Shown: positions 45,318-53,577 of the stretch, in pieces
Layout: every line of letters starts with the position of its first letter
Position numbering within the stretch: position 1 is the first letter of the stretch
Notes under the pieces: model-generated
Seen by the model: only the letters and a program-made list of their open reading frames with translations
What the model was told of the DNA's origin: nothing
Database searches by the model: none
Position numbers and translations under genes: made by a program
NCBI GenBank assembly: GCA_965279085.1
Contig: OZ257149.1
Location: 620,001 to 684,000, forward strand
DNA: 64,000 nucleotides
DNA from: UBA7672 sp965279085
GTDB lineage: Bacteria; Pseudomonadota; Alphaproteobacteria; Caulobacterales; Hyphomonadaceae
Reading direction: 5' to 3'

Positions 45318-46202
45318 TCACGCCCGGTCGTCTACTAGCACCATGCGGATGAGGTCGGCGACATTCCGTGCGCCCAGCTTGCGCATGACGTTCGCGCGAT
45401 GGAACTCGACGGTCCGGTGGCTGATGTTCAGGTGGCGGGCGGCTTCCTTGCTGGAGTCCCCCCTGATGATTTGTGCTAGCGCAATCCGCTCGCTCGGCGT
45501 CAGTTTCTCCCCGCCCGGAAACCCCTTCGACAGGACATCGATAGCGCCGTTCAGCCGCTCGATCTGGCGTCGCGCATTGGCGAGCTCGGGCGTTTCGAGA
45601 TATTCCCACTGCCCCTTTCGCCGGGCAAACGAGAAGTTGTGGGTCCTCGCGACGTCGAGGATATCGACCGCCCGGCTCGCCAGCAGGGAATAGGTGCAGA
45701 GCACCAGCATTTCGCCGCCGGCAATCGACTGGTCGAGTTCAGCCTCGTAAGCGCAGAAATCCTTCCACGCGCTGGATTGCATCCAGAAGGCGTTGCCGCT
45801 GACACGTAGCCCCTCGAAGCCGCGCGCACGCGCGGCAGCCTGCTTCCGGCGCCAGCCACTCGTGACCCGCTGATGGTCGAACTCATCCCCCGCCAGGTAC
45901 CACTCATAGCCAGAGACCAGTTCGATCGCTCCGGCATCGCGATACGAGTCGAAATTGGGAATCGCGTCGCGCAGGGCCGCCAAGCCGGTCTCCAGATTCA
46001 CCGGATCCGAAAGCGCCCACAAACAGGCCTCGCCATCTTCGAGACCGGCACGAAAATAGTTGCAGAGCGCAAAAAGCAAATCGTCCGGTGTTTCGTAGAA
46101 CAGACAAATGTGAGCGCCCCAGGGAAGGTCGCCGATACGGTCGATCCCCGAACGCCTCAACGGTCCCTTGTCGGCGGCGTGGCTATGCAGGTGCTGCGAC
46201 AT
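45318..46202 (-). CDS. LuxR-type regulator with MEDS sensory domain
   Basis: This 294-residue regulator has an N-terminal MEDS domain (DcmR-like; LPWGAHICLFYETPDDLL to LVLCTYSL, residues about 25-185), a short helical linker (ARRQIERLNGAIDVL) and a C-terminal LuxR-type HTH (LTPSERIALAQIIRG, SSKEAARHLNISHRTVEFHRANVMRKLGAR). MEDS domains are thought to sense methylated or hydrophobic small molecules, as in dichloromethane dehalogenase regulation. It converges on the amidohydrolase pair and is divergent from the 77-residue gene. Its target is not clear. Confidence 0.88.
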   Translation of the reverse strand: MSQHLHSHAADKGPLRRSGIDRIGDLPWGAHICLFYETPDDLLFALCNYFRAGLEDGEACLWALSDPVNLETGLAALRDAIPNFDSYRDAGAIELVSGYEWYLAGDEFDHQRVTSGWRRKQAAARARGFEGLRVSGNAFWMQSSAWKDFCAYEAELDQSIAGGEMLVLCTYSLLASRAVDILDVARTHNFSFARRKGQWEYLETPELANARRQIERLNGAIDVLSKGFPGGEKLTPSERIALAQIIRGDSSKEAARHLNISHRTVEFHRANVMRKLGARNVADLIRMVLVDDRA

Positions 46203-46389
46203 CCACGCCCCCGGGCGGAAACCTCGTAATCATACCAGTAGCAAACTGCATCCCCGCCGGCAAACTGTGCCGGATCGACGGCCTCGGCTCATCGGGATCC
46301 GAGCTGCTTGAAAAAGAACGGCTGAGGGGTGGACGGGAGCGGGTCGTGAGGCCCGTTTCCGTCTCGCTGGCCGCAACAGCGCGGACTGT

Positions 46390-46623
46390 ATGACCCAAGG
46401 CGACGCGACACCGACTTCCCAGCAGGTGCTATACACTAAGGCCGCGCTCGACCTGATGCGGGCTCGCATCGAAGATCTCCGCGGCAAACCCAACGAAGCC
46501 AGCGCACTCCTTTTCCTGGGTCGCAATTTCGCTCTTGTGCAGGAGCTTCACCGGTGTTGGGACGCGCTCCCTGCGATCAAGGGCGGCCTGCCGTGTCCCG
46601 GTGATGTCTGGTCCTGGCTATAG
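46390..46623 (+). CDS. Small protein, unknown function
   Basis: This 77-residue protein (MTQGDATPTSQQVLYTKAALDLMRARIEDL to WSWL) is mostly helical and has no signal peptide. It ends 18 bases before the degenerate GGDEF/EAL-like gene, whose Shine-Dalgarno overlaps the gap, so the two are probably cotranscribed. It is divergent from the MEDS regulator gene. I do not recognise the family; it may be an adaptor or accessory to the next gene (inference). Confidence 0.6.
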   Translation: MTQGDATPTSQQVLYTKAALDLMRARIEDLRGKPNEASALLFLGRNFALVQELHRCWDALPAIKGGLPCPGDVWSWL

Positions 46624-46641
46624 TCCACGGAGGCTGCGCCG

Positions 46642-47853
46642 ATGACTGAAGGCATAGGTGGCGGGGAATTACTGGCCAGGCTGAAGCAAGTCGCGCGCAA
46701 TGGGCAGTCCATCGACATCGCACAGATCCAGTTCGTTGGCCTTGAGGAGGTGCGCGCTGCTTACGGAGATCGCTGGCCGAACGAACGCGAGCGTATTCAG
46801 AACGTTGCGCGGAACTTCGTCGGCAAGCGACTGCGCAGGGAAGATATCTTGATCCCTTGTGAGAGCGGTTTCGTCATAGTTTTCGGAGACGTTGACTCGG
46901 TCGATACCGCTCTGACCGCGCACGCGGTTGGCCGCTCCCTCACAACCTTCTTTACGGGAGAGAAGGCAACGCGCAGCGTGTCTGTTGATGTTGTGCACGA
47001 GACTGTATCTGCGCGGGAGTTGCCGCGGTTCCTGCAGGGCCTGTCCGGAACCGATGTTTCGGCTGCCCGTCGCGGCGCCGCGCCCCCGGGCGCCGCTGAT
47101 CCATCAGCCTTCAGCTTGCGCTTCCAGCCCTTATGGGACGTTTCCAATGAAGCCATCGCGGCCTATTTCGCGGAGGCGGTTGATCCCGCATCTGGTGAAC
47201 GCATTCCTGGCTATCATTTCGAAGCAGACGCCCCCTCACCGTCGCGACTTCTTGAGATCGATGAGATCACGCTGCGGGCGTCCGAGACAGCGATGCGAAC
47301 AATGTTCCAATCCGGCCACAAGGCGATGCTTGGGGTTTCGGTGCACGTCTCCAGCCTCATGAAAGTCGAGAACAGGTCGCGTCTACTGCAGGTGATTTCG
47401 AGCCTCGACAAGGAACTCTGCAAGTACCGCGCAGTGCGCCTCAGCGGCGTGGGACCGGGATTCCCTCGCCTCTATCTGCGCGACACAGTTGGCTTCCTTC
47501 GCGCGCGACTTCCCAAGGTCTTCATCTCGATCAACGCGATGGAGGACGATTTGACGGTCGGGCTCGAAAGCGACGCCAGCGCGCTGTGTCTAACTTGCTC
47601 GCCTTCAGCGCGTATCCTCGACACGTCCGGATTCTCCGCTCGGGTGCACCGCGCCTCGGAATCCATCCGCTCGCGTTCCAAGCGCATGATCGTTGAAGGG
47701 CGCCTTACTCGAGCCCAGGCCCGCCAATGCAGGACCGCTGGCGCGGATGCCCTCGCCTCTCCACTGATCTGGCCGCCGGGCAAATTTCCCGATGGCGCGG
47801 TCCGGTGGCCGGCCTCCCGTCTTGAAGAGCCCGCGTCGCAGCGAGCGGGTTGA
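46642..47853 (+). CDS. Degenerate GGDEF/EAL-like signalling protein (putative)
   Basis: This 403-residue protein has two halves. The N-terminal half (about 20-140) shows helix-strand patterns like a GGDEF domain, with LRREDILIPCESGFVIVF, but lacks the GGDEF loop. The C-terminal half (about 150-330) resembles an EAL domain: FQPLWDVSNEAIAAYFAEAV, LLEIDEITLRASETAMRTMF and MLGVSVHVSSLMK, again without EAL or the metal ligands. It is therefore a candidate non-catalytic c-di-GMP binder or partner-binding protein. The domain match is faint. CGGAGG precedes the ATG. A tail of about 70 basic residues follows. Confidence 0.5.
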   Translation: MTEGIGGGELLARLKQVARNGQSIDIAQIQFVGLEEVRAAYGDRWPNERERIQNVARNFVGKRLRREDILIPCESGFVIVFGDVDSVDTALTAHAVGRSLTTFFTGEKATRSVSVDVVHETVSARELPRFLQGLSGTDVSAARRGAAPPGAADPSAFSLRFQPLWDVSNEAIAAYFAEAVDPASGERIPGYHFEADAPSPSRLLEIDEITLRASETAMRTMFQSGHKAMLGVSVHVSSLMKVENRSRLLQVISSLDKELCKYRAVRLSGVGPGFPRLYLRDTVGFLRARLPKVFISINAMEDDLTVGLESDASALCLTCSPSARILDTSGFSARVHRASESIRSRSKRMIVEGRLTRAQARQCRTAGADALASPLIWPPGKFPDGAVRWPASRLEEPASQRAG

Positions 47854-48028
47854 TTTCGGTCCAAACAAACCGGCCGTAGCTACCGAAACCGTCGCAGAAT
47901 CGGTCTATCAAGGCTGTGATGGCCTCCGGGATTGACTTGGGGGCAGGCGGGCCTATTGCTCCGCCAGTTCCCGTAAAGCCCGTGTTTTCGCTCGCGGCCC
48001 GGCCGATCGAGCCAGTAAAGACAACCTG

Positions 48029-49636
48029 ATGACGTTTGACGAGCTGAGCCTCGACCCCCGCATTCTGGATGCCGTGAAGGCCTCCGGATACACGACTCCT
48101 ACCCCCATCCAGGAACAAGGCATTCCCGCCGTTCTTGGCGGGCGGGACGTGACGGGCATTGCGCAGACGGGCACGGGCAAGACCGCCGCCTTCGTCCTCC
48201 CCATGATCCACAAGCTCGGCCAGGGCCGCGCCAAGGCGCGCATGCCGCGCACGCTGATCCTCGAGCCGACGCGCGAACTCGCGGCGCAGGTGGCCGAGCA
48301 GTTCGAGAAGTACGGCGTGAACTACAAGCTGAACATGGCGCTGCTGATCGGCGGCGTGTCATTCGGCGACCAGGACAAGAAACTGATGGCCGGCGTCGAT
48401 GTGCTGATCGCCACCCCCGGCCGCCTGATGGACCAGGTCGGGCGCGGCAAGATCCTGATGAGCGGCGTGCAGATGCTTGTCATCGACGAAGCCGACCGCA
48501 TGCTCGACATGGGCTTCATCCCGGACATCGAGAAGATCTGCGGCTTCCTGCCGAAGACCCGCCAGACCCTGCTGTTCTCCGCGACGATGCCGCCGGAAAT
48601 CACCAGGCTGGCCAAGCAGTTCCAGAACGATCCTGTGCGCATCGAAGTGTCGAAGCCGGCGACCGCTGCCACGACGATCACCCAATACGTCACTCACTGT
48701 CCGTCCAACGAGGATACGGTGAAGCGCGCGGTGCTGCGCTCCATCGTCAAGGCCAAGCTGACCGATCAAGGCATCGTCTTCTGCAACCGGAAGCGCGAAG
48801 TGGATGTGGTCGCGAAATCGCTGGCCAGCCACGGCTTCGACGCGGCGCCGATCCATGGTGACCTGCCGCAGGCTGTGCGCACGGCGACGCTGGAGAAGTT
48901 CCGCAACAAGCAGCTGAAGCTTCTGGTCGCCTCGGATGTGGCCGCGCGCGGCCTCGACATCCCGGAAGTCAGCCAGGTGTTCAACTACGCTCCGCCGCCG
49001 AACTCGGACGACTACGTTCACCGCATTGGCCGCACGGGCCGCGCCGGACGCACGGGCGAGAGCTTTACCATTGTCTCCCCGGGCGACAGCCGCCTGTGGG
49101 ATGCCGTGCTCAAGCGCATCGGCAAGGACGTGCAGGACTTCTCTCCGGATGATCTGAACGACGCCGTTGGCGAAGCGCGCAGCCGGGGCCCTGCCCCCAG
49201 CCGTGACCGGTTCGAGAAGGGCCGTAGCGGCCATGGTCGCGGACGCGGCGGCGAACGTGGACGCAGCGAACGTGGTCCGCGCGAGGAACGCCCGGCGCCC
49301 GAAGCCGTGGCCGCCCCCATCGAGGTCGCCGCACCCAGCTTCATCCCCCCGCAACCCGACGAGCCGGAAATCGCGGCAATAGAGACGCAAGCAACCGAAA
49401 CTCGCATCGAACCCCGCGCCGAAGGCCGCGATCGCGACCGTGGCGGCCGGGCGCGCGGACGCGGTGGTGATCGGGAACGTAATCGCGGCGGTAGCGAGCG
49501 CAATCGCGAGGGCCGTGGCCGGCGTGATGAACTACGCCCGGGCGACCCTCAGGGTGGCGACGATAAGTTCAAGGGAATGGGCGACCACGTCCCCGCGTTC
49601 CTCTTGAGATCGCTGGTAAAACGTGAAGACGCCTAA
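48029..49636 (+). CDS. DEAD-box RNA helicase, RhlE-like
   Basis: This 535-residue protein has all helicase motifs: Q-motif TPTPIQEQGIP, Walker A AQTGTGKT, PTRELA, GG, TPGRL, DEAD in VIDEADRML, SAT in FSATMPP, and in the second RecA domain ARGLDIP and HRIGRTGRAG. A C-terminal tail from about residue 390 is rich in Arg-Gly (GRGRGGERGRSE, RGGRARGRGGD), typical of RNA-binding helicases of cold adaptation and ribosome or RNA-degradosome work. No obvious operon partner is seen; the diguanylate cyclase follows after 134 bases. Confidence 0.93.
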   Translation: MTFDELSLDPRILDAVKASGYTTPTPIQEQGIPAVLGGRDVTGIAQTGTGKTAAFVLPMIHKLGQGRAKARMPRTLILEPTRELAAQVAEQFEKYGVNYKLNMALLIGGVSFGDQDKKLMAGVDVLIATPGRLMDQVGRGKILMSGVQMLVIDEADRMLDMGFIPDIEKICGFLPKTRQTLLFSATMPPEITRLAKQFQNDPVRIEVSKPATAATTITQYVTHCPSNEDTVKRAVLRSIVKAKLTDQGIVFCNRKREVDVVAKSLASHGFDAAPIHGDLPQAVRTATLEKFRNKQLKLLVASDVAARGLDIPEVSQVFNYAPPPNSDDYVHRIGRTGRAGRTGESFTIVSPGDSRLWDAVLKRIGKDVQDFSPDDLNDAVGEARSRGPAPSRDRFEKGRSGHGRGRGGERGRSERGPREERPAPEAVAAPIEVAAPSFIPPQPDEPEIAAIETQATETRIEPRAEGRDRDRGGRARGRGGDRERNRGGSERNREGRGRRDELRPGDPQGGDDKFKGMGDHVPAFLLRSLVKREDA

Positions 49637-49770
49637 GAATTCGGCGTCAAAGGGTAAGCATTTCCTAAAGGGAAACCCCGGATTTTAGGTAATCCGTAAC
49701 TGCTTCTGTTCACTAATGCCGATAGATGCTGGCGCGACGAACGCAGCCGGTTTCGAGGGGCGTTATCGTG

Positions 49771-50835
49771 ATGCTGAATACCCAACTGCTCGGACCTGAA
49801 GGCCAGGTTCTCGGCCACCGCTCCGTGGACGAGATGGGCCGCCAGTCCTTGCCGGTCAGCCCGCAGAATTACGAAGTGTGGCTCACCTACTTCACGCACG
49901 CATCGCCCGACCTGCGCCAAGCACTCGACAAGCTGATGGCGTCGGGCAAGCCGCTGACCAACGACGACATGGAGCAGATGTACGAGCGCTTCTTCTCCAC
50001 CACCCACCTGTCGACGCAGGTGATGGAGACGGGCTCCCGGATCGCGCACGAGATCGCGGACGCGCTGGACGCTTTGAAGAAAGCCGGCGCAACGACTGAA
50101 CGCTATGGGGCGACCCTGAACGTCGCCGCCGACAGCCTGCAGAACACCGCCATCGATGGCGACGCGCTGAAGCGCCTGATCAACGTCCTCTCCTCGGCCA
50201 CCACCGAGATGTCGAAACAGAACTCGAGCCTGTCACACAAGCTCGCTCAGTCCTCGCAAGAAATGGAAAAGCTGCGTACCTCGCTGCGCCAGGCGCGCGC
50301 CGAAGCACTCACGGATGCGCTGACCGGTATCGCGAACCGCAAACTGTTCGACGAGACGCTGCGCCTGCGCAAGGAAGAGGCGGACGGCGAGAAGACCGAA
50401 CTCTCGCTGCTGCTGTGCGACATCGACCACTTCAAGTCGTTCAACGACACCTGGGGCCATCAGACCGGCGACCAGGTCATCCGTTTCGTAGCTTCCGCGC
50501 TGACCAAGTTCGCCCTGCCCGACCACCTCGTGGCTCGCTACGGCGGGGAAGAGTTCGCGGTGATCATGCCGCGCACGCCGCTCAAGGAAGCCGGCCGCAT
50601 TGCCGACCAGATCCGCTCCGCCATCGAGGCCAAGCGTCTCGTGCGCCGCTCGACCAACGAAACGATCGGCGCGGTCACCGTGTCGTTCGGCGCGTCGCTC
50701 TATCAGGCTGGCGAGACCGTCGGCCAGATGATCACACGCGCGGACGAGTGCCTCTACATGTCGAAGCGCAATGGCCGTAACCGCGTCACACTGGAAACCC
50801 AGCTGCCGCCGATCACGGCAACGAACGCGGCCTAG
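49771..50835 (+). CDS. Diguanylate cyclase (GGDEF) with helical N-terminal domain
   Basis: This 354-residue protein makes c-di-GMP. The first 190 residues are helical (SRIAHEIADALDALKKAG, then a coiled-coil-like stretch before the catalytic domain) with no membrane segment. The GGDEF domain starts with DALTGIANRKLFDE and contains LLLCDIDHFKSFND and RYGGEEFAVIMP, an active GGEEF loop. The usual product-inhibition site (RxxD five residues upstream) is absent: that position reads LPDH. The start at ATG 49771 (or GTG 49768) is favoured by GAGGGG; an upstream ATG at 49726 is possible. Confidence 0.9.
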   Translation: MLNTQLLGPEGQVLGHRSVDEMGRQSLPVSPQNYEVWLTYFTHASPDLRQALDKLMASGKPLTNDDMEQMYERFFSTTHLSTQVMETGSRIAHEIADALDALKKAGATTERYGATLNVAADSLQNTAIDGDALKRLINVLSSATTEMSKQNSSLSHKLAQSSQEMEKLRTSLRQARAEALTDALTGIANRKLFDETLRLRKEEADGEKTELSLLLCDIDHFKSFNDTWGHQTGDQVIRFVASALTKFALPDHLVARYGGEEFAVIMPRTPLKEAGRIADQIRSAIEAKRLVRRSTNETIGAVTVSFGASLYQAGETVGQMITRADECLYMSKRNGRNRVTLETQLPPITATNAA

Positions 50836-51482
50836 AGCACGACCGCCGTCAGGAAGCCGTCATAGCCTTTCATGCCGACCGTCTGGATGGCGGTTGCTGA
50901 AACACGCGGCTCTTTCGCGATCATGTCGAACAAGCGGTGCACGCCCTGCACCTGCGCATTGCCGTTGGGATCGGCAACGCGCCCCTCGCGCACCACATTG
51001 TCGACGATGATCACCGAGCCCCTGCGAGACATCCGCAGGGCGTGGGCGAAGTAGTCGGCATTGCTTTCCTTGTCGGCGTCGATGAACGCCATGTCGAACG
51101 GCCCCTGAAGCTTCGGCAGGGACTCCAGAGCGGGTCCGAGCATCACATCGACTTTCGCCTTGGGCGCGGCTCGCGCGATGTTTTTCCGCGCAACGTCGGC
51201 GTTGCGTGGATCGATTTCCAGTGAGACCAGCTCGCCGCCAGATGGCAGGGCTCGCGCCATCCAGATCGCGGAATAGCCGCCCAGTGTGCCGACCTCGAGG
51301 ATGCGCTTCGCGCCGATCGAGAGCGCCATCAGATGCAGCAGTTTGCCCTGCGCGGCCGAGACCGCGATGGCTGGAAGCCCGGCGGCGGCACTGTCGCGGA
51401 TGGCGGACGAAAGGGCTTCGTCCTCCCCGACTAGCCGCGCCTCTATGTAGCTGTCCACGTCGCGCCAGATGTGGTCGCTCAT
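50832..51482 (-). CDS. Class I SAM-dependent O-methyltransferase
   Basis: This 216-residue protein matches the caffeoyl-CoA/catechol O-methyltransferase type: SAM site RILEVGTLGGYSAIWMARAL, acidic LVSLEIDPRN, the metal-binding MAFIDADKESN and VIIVDNVVREG. Substrates in bacteria are catechols or other hydroxy compounds. ATG 51482 overlaps the stop of the TfoX-like gene by four bases, so the two are coupled. Its stop overlaps that of the diguanylate cyclase by four bases; the transcripts converge. Confidence 0.92.
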   Translation of the reverse strand: MSDHIWRDVDSYIEARLVGEDEALSSAIRDSAAAGLPAIAVSAAQGKLLHLMALSIGAKRILEVGTLGGYSAIWMARALPSGGELVSLEIDPRNADVARKNIARAAPKAKVDVMLGPALESLPKLQGPFDMAFIDADKESNADYFAHALRMSRRGSVIIVDNVVREGRVADPNGNAQVQGVHRLFDMIAKEPRVSATAIQTVGMKGYDGFLTAVVL

Positions 51483-51898
51483 TTCTTCGCCCTCGGTTTG
51501 GGTGCCGGTTTCTTTGCGGCGGTTTTCCCCGCCTTGGCCGCAGCCTTCTTCCTTGGCTTGTCCTTGGCGGTCTGCATGGCGATGACGAAGGAGCGCTTCA
51601 CGAGGTCCACAGCCTCGTCGGGATCGTCTGCCGCCGTGTCAGGAAGGCTCCAGTAGGCGATGTCGCGTACGGTCCCGTCCTTCTTGACGGAATAGCTCCA
51701 GGGCTTGCAGCGCTGCTTCTCAAGCTCTGCTCCCATGGCGGCATCCGCCTTGATGAAGAAGGTGTCGTTGTCGAGGATTCCAAAGCCAACGCCGCCGCGC
51801 AGCAGCATCGCGCCACCGAACATGCGCTTCATCTCGACCTTGCCGAAACCGGCGATCAGTTCGAGCACATAGTCCGGAAATCCTGGCGACAGCGGCAT
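51479..51898 (-). CDS. TfoX/Sxy N-terminal domain protein with Lys-rich tail
   Basis: This 139-residue protein has the TfoX_N domain: FVDYVLEL-type start (FPDYVLELIAGFGKVEMKRMFGGAMLL), then GFGILDNDTFFIKAD and the Trp-Ser-Tyr stretch. TfoX of Haemophilus activates competence genes; isolated TfoX_N proteins have unknown roles. A C-terminal tail from residue about 115 is almost only Lys, Ala and Pro (KKAAAKAGKTAAKKPAP), likely nucleic-acid binding. ATG 51898 fits the domain start better than the longer frame. Coupled to the O-methyltransferase gene downstream. Confidence 0.8.
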   Translation of the reverse strand: MPLSPGFPDYVLELIAGFGKVEMKRMFGGAMLLRGGVGFGILDNDTFFIKADAAMGAELEKQRCKPWSYSVKKDGTVRDIAYWSLPDTAADDPDEAVDLVKRSFVIAMQTAKDKPRKKAAAKAGKTAAKKPAPKPRAKK

Positions 51899-52011
51899 AC
51901 CGGATTTGTCGCCCAAAACAGGCGCGTGCAGCAAGGGATATCCGGCCCGGCGGAGAGGCCGGACCGGACGTCCCTCGTTTATTCCCCAACCCTCGGCCTG
52001 CGGTCTGGGGG

Positions 52012-52641
52012 CTACAGGCCGAACCTGATGCCGGCATAGACGCCGAGCGTTTCGGTATTCAGGTCGGAGCCTGCATCGTTGAACCCAATGCCGTTCTCGA
52101 CCTCCATGGACCAGGCTTCATAACGCCCTTCCACGAACCAGGATGAATTGCGCGACAGCTCGAAATCAGCGCCTGCCATGGCCTGCCAACGCCACGCGGT
52201 CCCCGCGTCGGTCTGCACGCGATCATTCACGTCCATCGAGCCGATGCCGAAGCCCGCGCCGACGTACGGTCTGATCGGACCGGACGAAACAAAATCCCAA
52301 TAGGCATTGGCGCCGAGCGAATAGCTCTCAACCGAGCCGGGGTCCTCGTAGATGAGGATCTGTGGCCCGCCGGCGCGGCGCACGATATCGATCTCCGCCT
52401 TGTTCCAGCCGAGCGTCGCTTCAGCACGAAAGTTCGGCGAGAAGCGATAGCCCCACGCTGCGGATACTCCGTAGCCGGCTTCCGTCTCGACCTCGACGTC
52501 GCCGCCGGGAATGTCGTAGTCGAAATCGTCCGCGCCGGCGACGCCGGCGCTCAGCGACCAATAGGGTCCGCTCTCTCCCGATTGCGCCCATGCGCCCGGG
52601 GCAGCGGCGATGAGGATCGCCGCACCGATTATCTTTTTCAT
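52012..52641 (-). CDS. Outer membrane beta-barrel protein
   Basis: This 209-residue protein has a Sec signal peptide (cleavage AWA-QS, residue 20) and alternating amphipathic strands: SAAWGYRFSPNFRAEATLGW, RPYVGAGFGIGSMDV, and the C-terminal VYAGIRFGL ending in a hydrophobic residue, as needed for outer membrane insertion. It fits the OmpA/opacity-type 8-stranded family. Function beyond surface or membrane integrity is not clear. It is 370 bases downstream of TfoX on the same strand and not obviously in an operon. Confidence 0.85.
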   Translation of the reverse strand: MKKIIGAAILIAAAPGAWAQSGESGPYWSLSAGVAGADDFDYDIPGGDVEVETEAGYGVSAAWGYRFSPNFRAEATLGWNKAEIDIVRRAGGPQILIYEDPGSVESYSLGANAYWDFVSSGPIRPYVGAGFGIGSMDVNDRVQTDAGTAWRWQAMAGADFELSRNSSWFVEGRYEAWSMEVENGIGFNDAGSDLNTETLGVYAGIRFGL

Positions 52642-52786
52642 GGAATGCCGTGTCCCGTTTTTGTTGTTCTGTTTCTCAGTCCTCCGACGGGACCAAGGGA
52701 CACGGAAACGACTGAATGCTGCCTGAATGACTCCTTCATCCGTGGCCGGACGATCGGAGAAAAACTCGGAGCGGTATTCCTGGGAG

Positions 52787-53149
52787 CTACTCGGCCGCTT
52801 GCGCCGGCACGATCGTCACGCTCTCGCCGCAGCCGCAAGCGTCGGTCTGGTTCGGGTTGGTGAACGTGAACTTCGAGTGCATCGGCGATACTTCAAAATC
52901 GATCACCGAGCCGAGCAGGAACAGGACGGCCTTGGCGTCGATGATGATCGAGACGCCATTGTCGTCGACGCGCTCATCCATCGGGTCGGCGGCCACGGCG
53001 TAGGACATGGTGTATTCCATGCCCGCGCAGCCGGCGTTCTTCACGCCCACGCGCAGGAAGCCGACGCCTTTTTCGGTCATGAGCTCCCGAACCTGCGCCG
53101 CAGCGGCGTCGGTCAGGGTCACAACCTTGGGGCGAGGACGTCTTGTCAT
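52787..53149 (-). CDS. sufA: A-type Fe-S carrier SufA
   Basis: This 120-residue protein is an HesB/IscA-type carrier that delivers clusters to apo-targets. The three conserved cysteines are Cys41 (NAGCAG) and Cys105 and Cys107 (DACGCGES). It starts at ATG 53149; the frame is open further upstream without support. It is the last gene of the leftward iscR-suf cluster, 29 bases after the sufT stop. Confidence 0.93.
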   Translation of the reverse strand: MTRRPRPKVVTLTDAAAAQVRELMTEKGVGFLRVGVKNAGCAGMEYTMSYAVAADPMDERVDDNGVSIIIDAKAVLFLLGSVIDFEVSPMHSKFTFTNPNQTDACGCGESVTIVPAQAAE

Positions 53150-53178
53150 GTGACTAAGATGGATACCGCGTAACCTGC

Positions 53179-53571
53179 TTACAACATGTTGAGGGCCAGC
53201 CGGGCCTCGTCGCTCATGCGCGAAGGGTCCCATGGCGGGTCGAAAACGATGGTCGCCTTGGCCGATTTGACGCCCTCGACCTTGCGAGCGGCGTCTTCCA
53301 CCCAGCCCGGCATCTCGCCCGCGACCGGGCACGCGGGGGCGGTCAGCGTCATCTCGATGTCGACATGGCGGTCGTCATTGATGTCGACTTTGTAGATCAG
53401 GCCCAGCTCGTAGATATCGACCGGGATTTCCGGGTCGTAGACCTTCTTGAGTTCCTGGATCAGGTTGTCCGTGATCGTGTCCAGCTCGTCCTGCGGGATG
53501 GCCGACGGCTTCGCCGCGCCCTCGGGTTCCGGGGCGGCATTGGCCATCTGGTGCTGAAGGTCGTCAGCCAT
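53179..53571 (-). CDS. sufT: SUF-associated MIP18/DUF59 protein SufT
   Basis: This 130-residue protein has the DUF59 (MIP18) core: DPEIPVDIYELGLIYKV and the Cys-containing MTLTAPACPVAGEMP. SufT works in Fe-S cluster maturation, transferring clusters to selected proteins. An Ala/Pro-rich N-terminal stretch of about 25 residues precedes the core. Placed between sufS and sufA, the standard position in alphaproteobacterial suf operons. Its start lies 6 bases after the sufS stop. Confidence 0.92.
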   Translation of the reverse strand: MADDLQHQMANAAPEPEGAAKPSAIPQDELDTITDNLIQELKKVYDPEIPVDIYELGLIYKVDINDDRHVDIEMTLTAPACPVAGEMPGWVEDAARKVEGVKSAKATIVFDPPWDPSRMSDEARLALNML

Positions 53572-53577
53572 ACCTAC

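Noticed and set aside
51479..51898. Competence regulator function for the TfoX-like protein
   Set aside because: Only the N-terminal domain is present and no competence genes are nearby, so the name does not establish a role.
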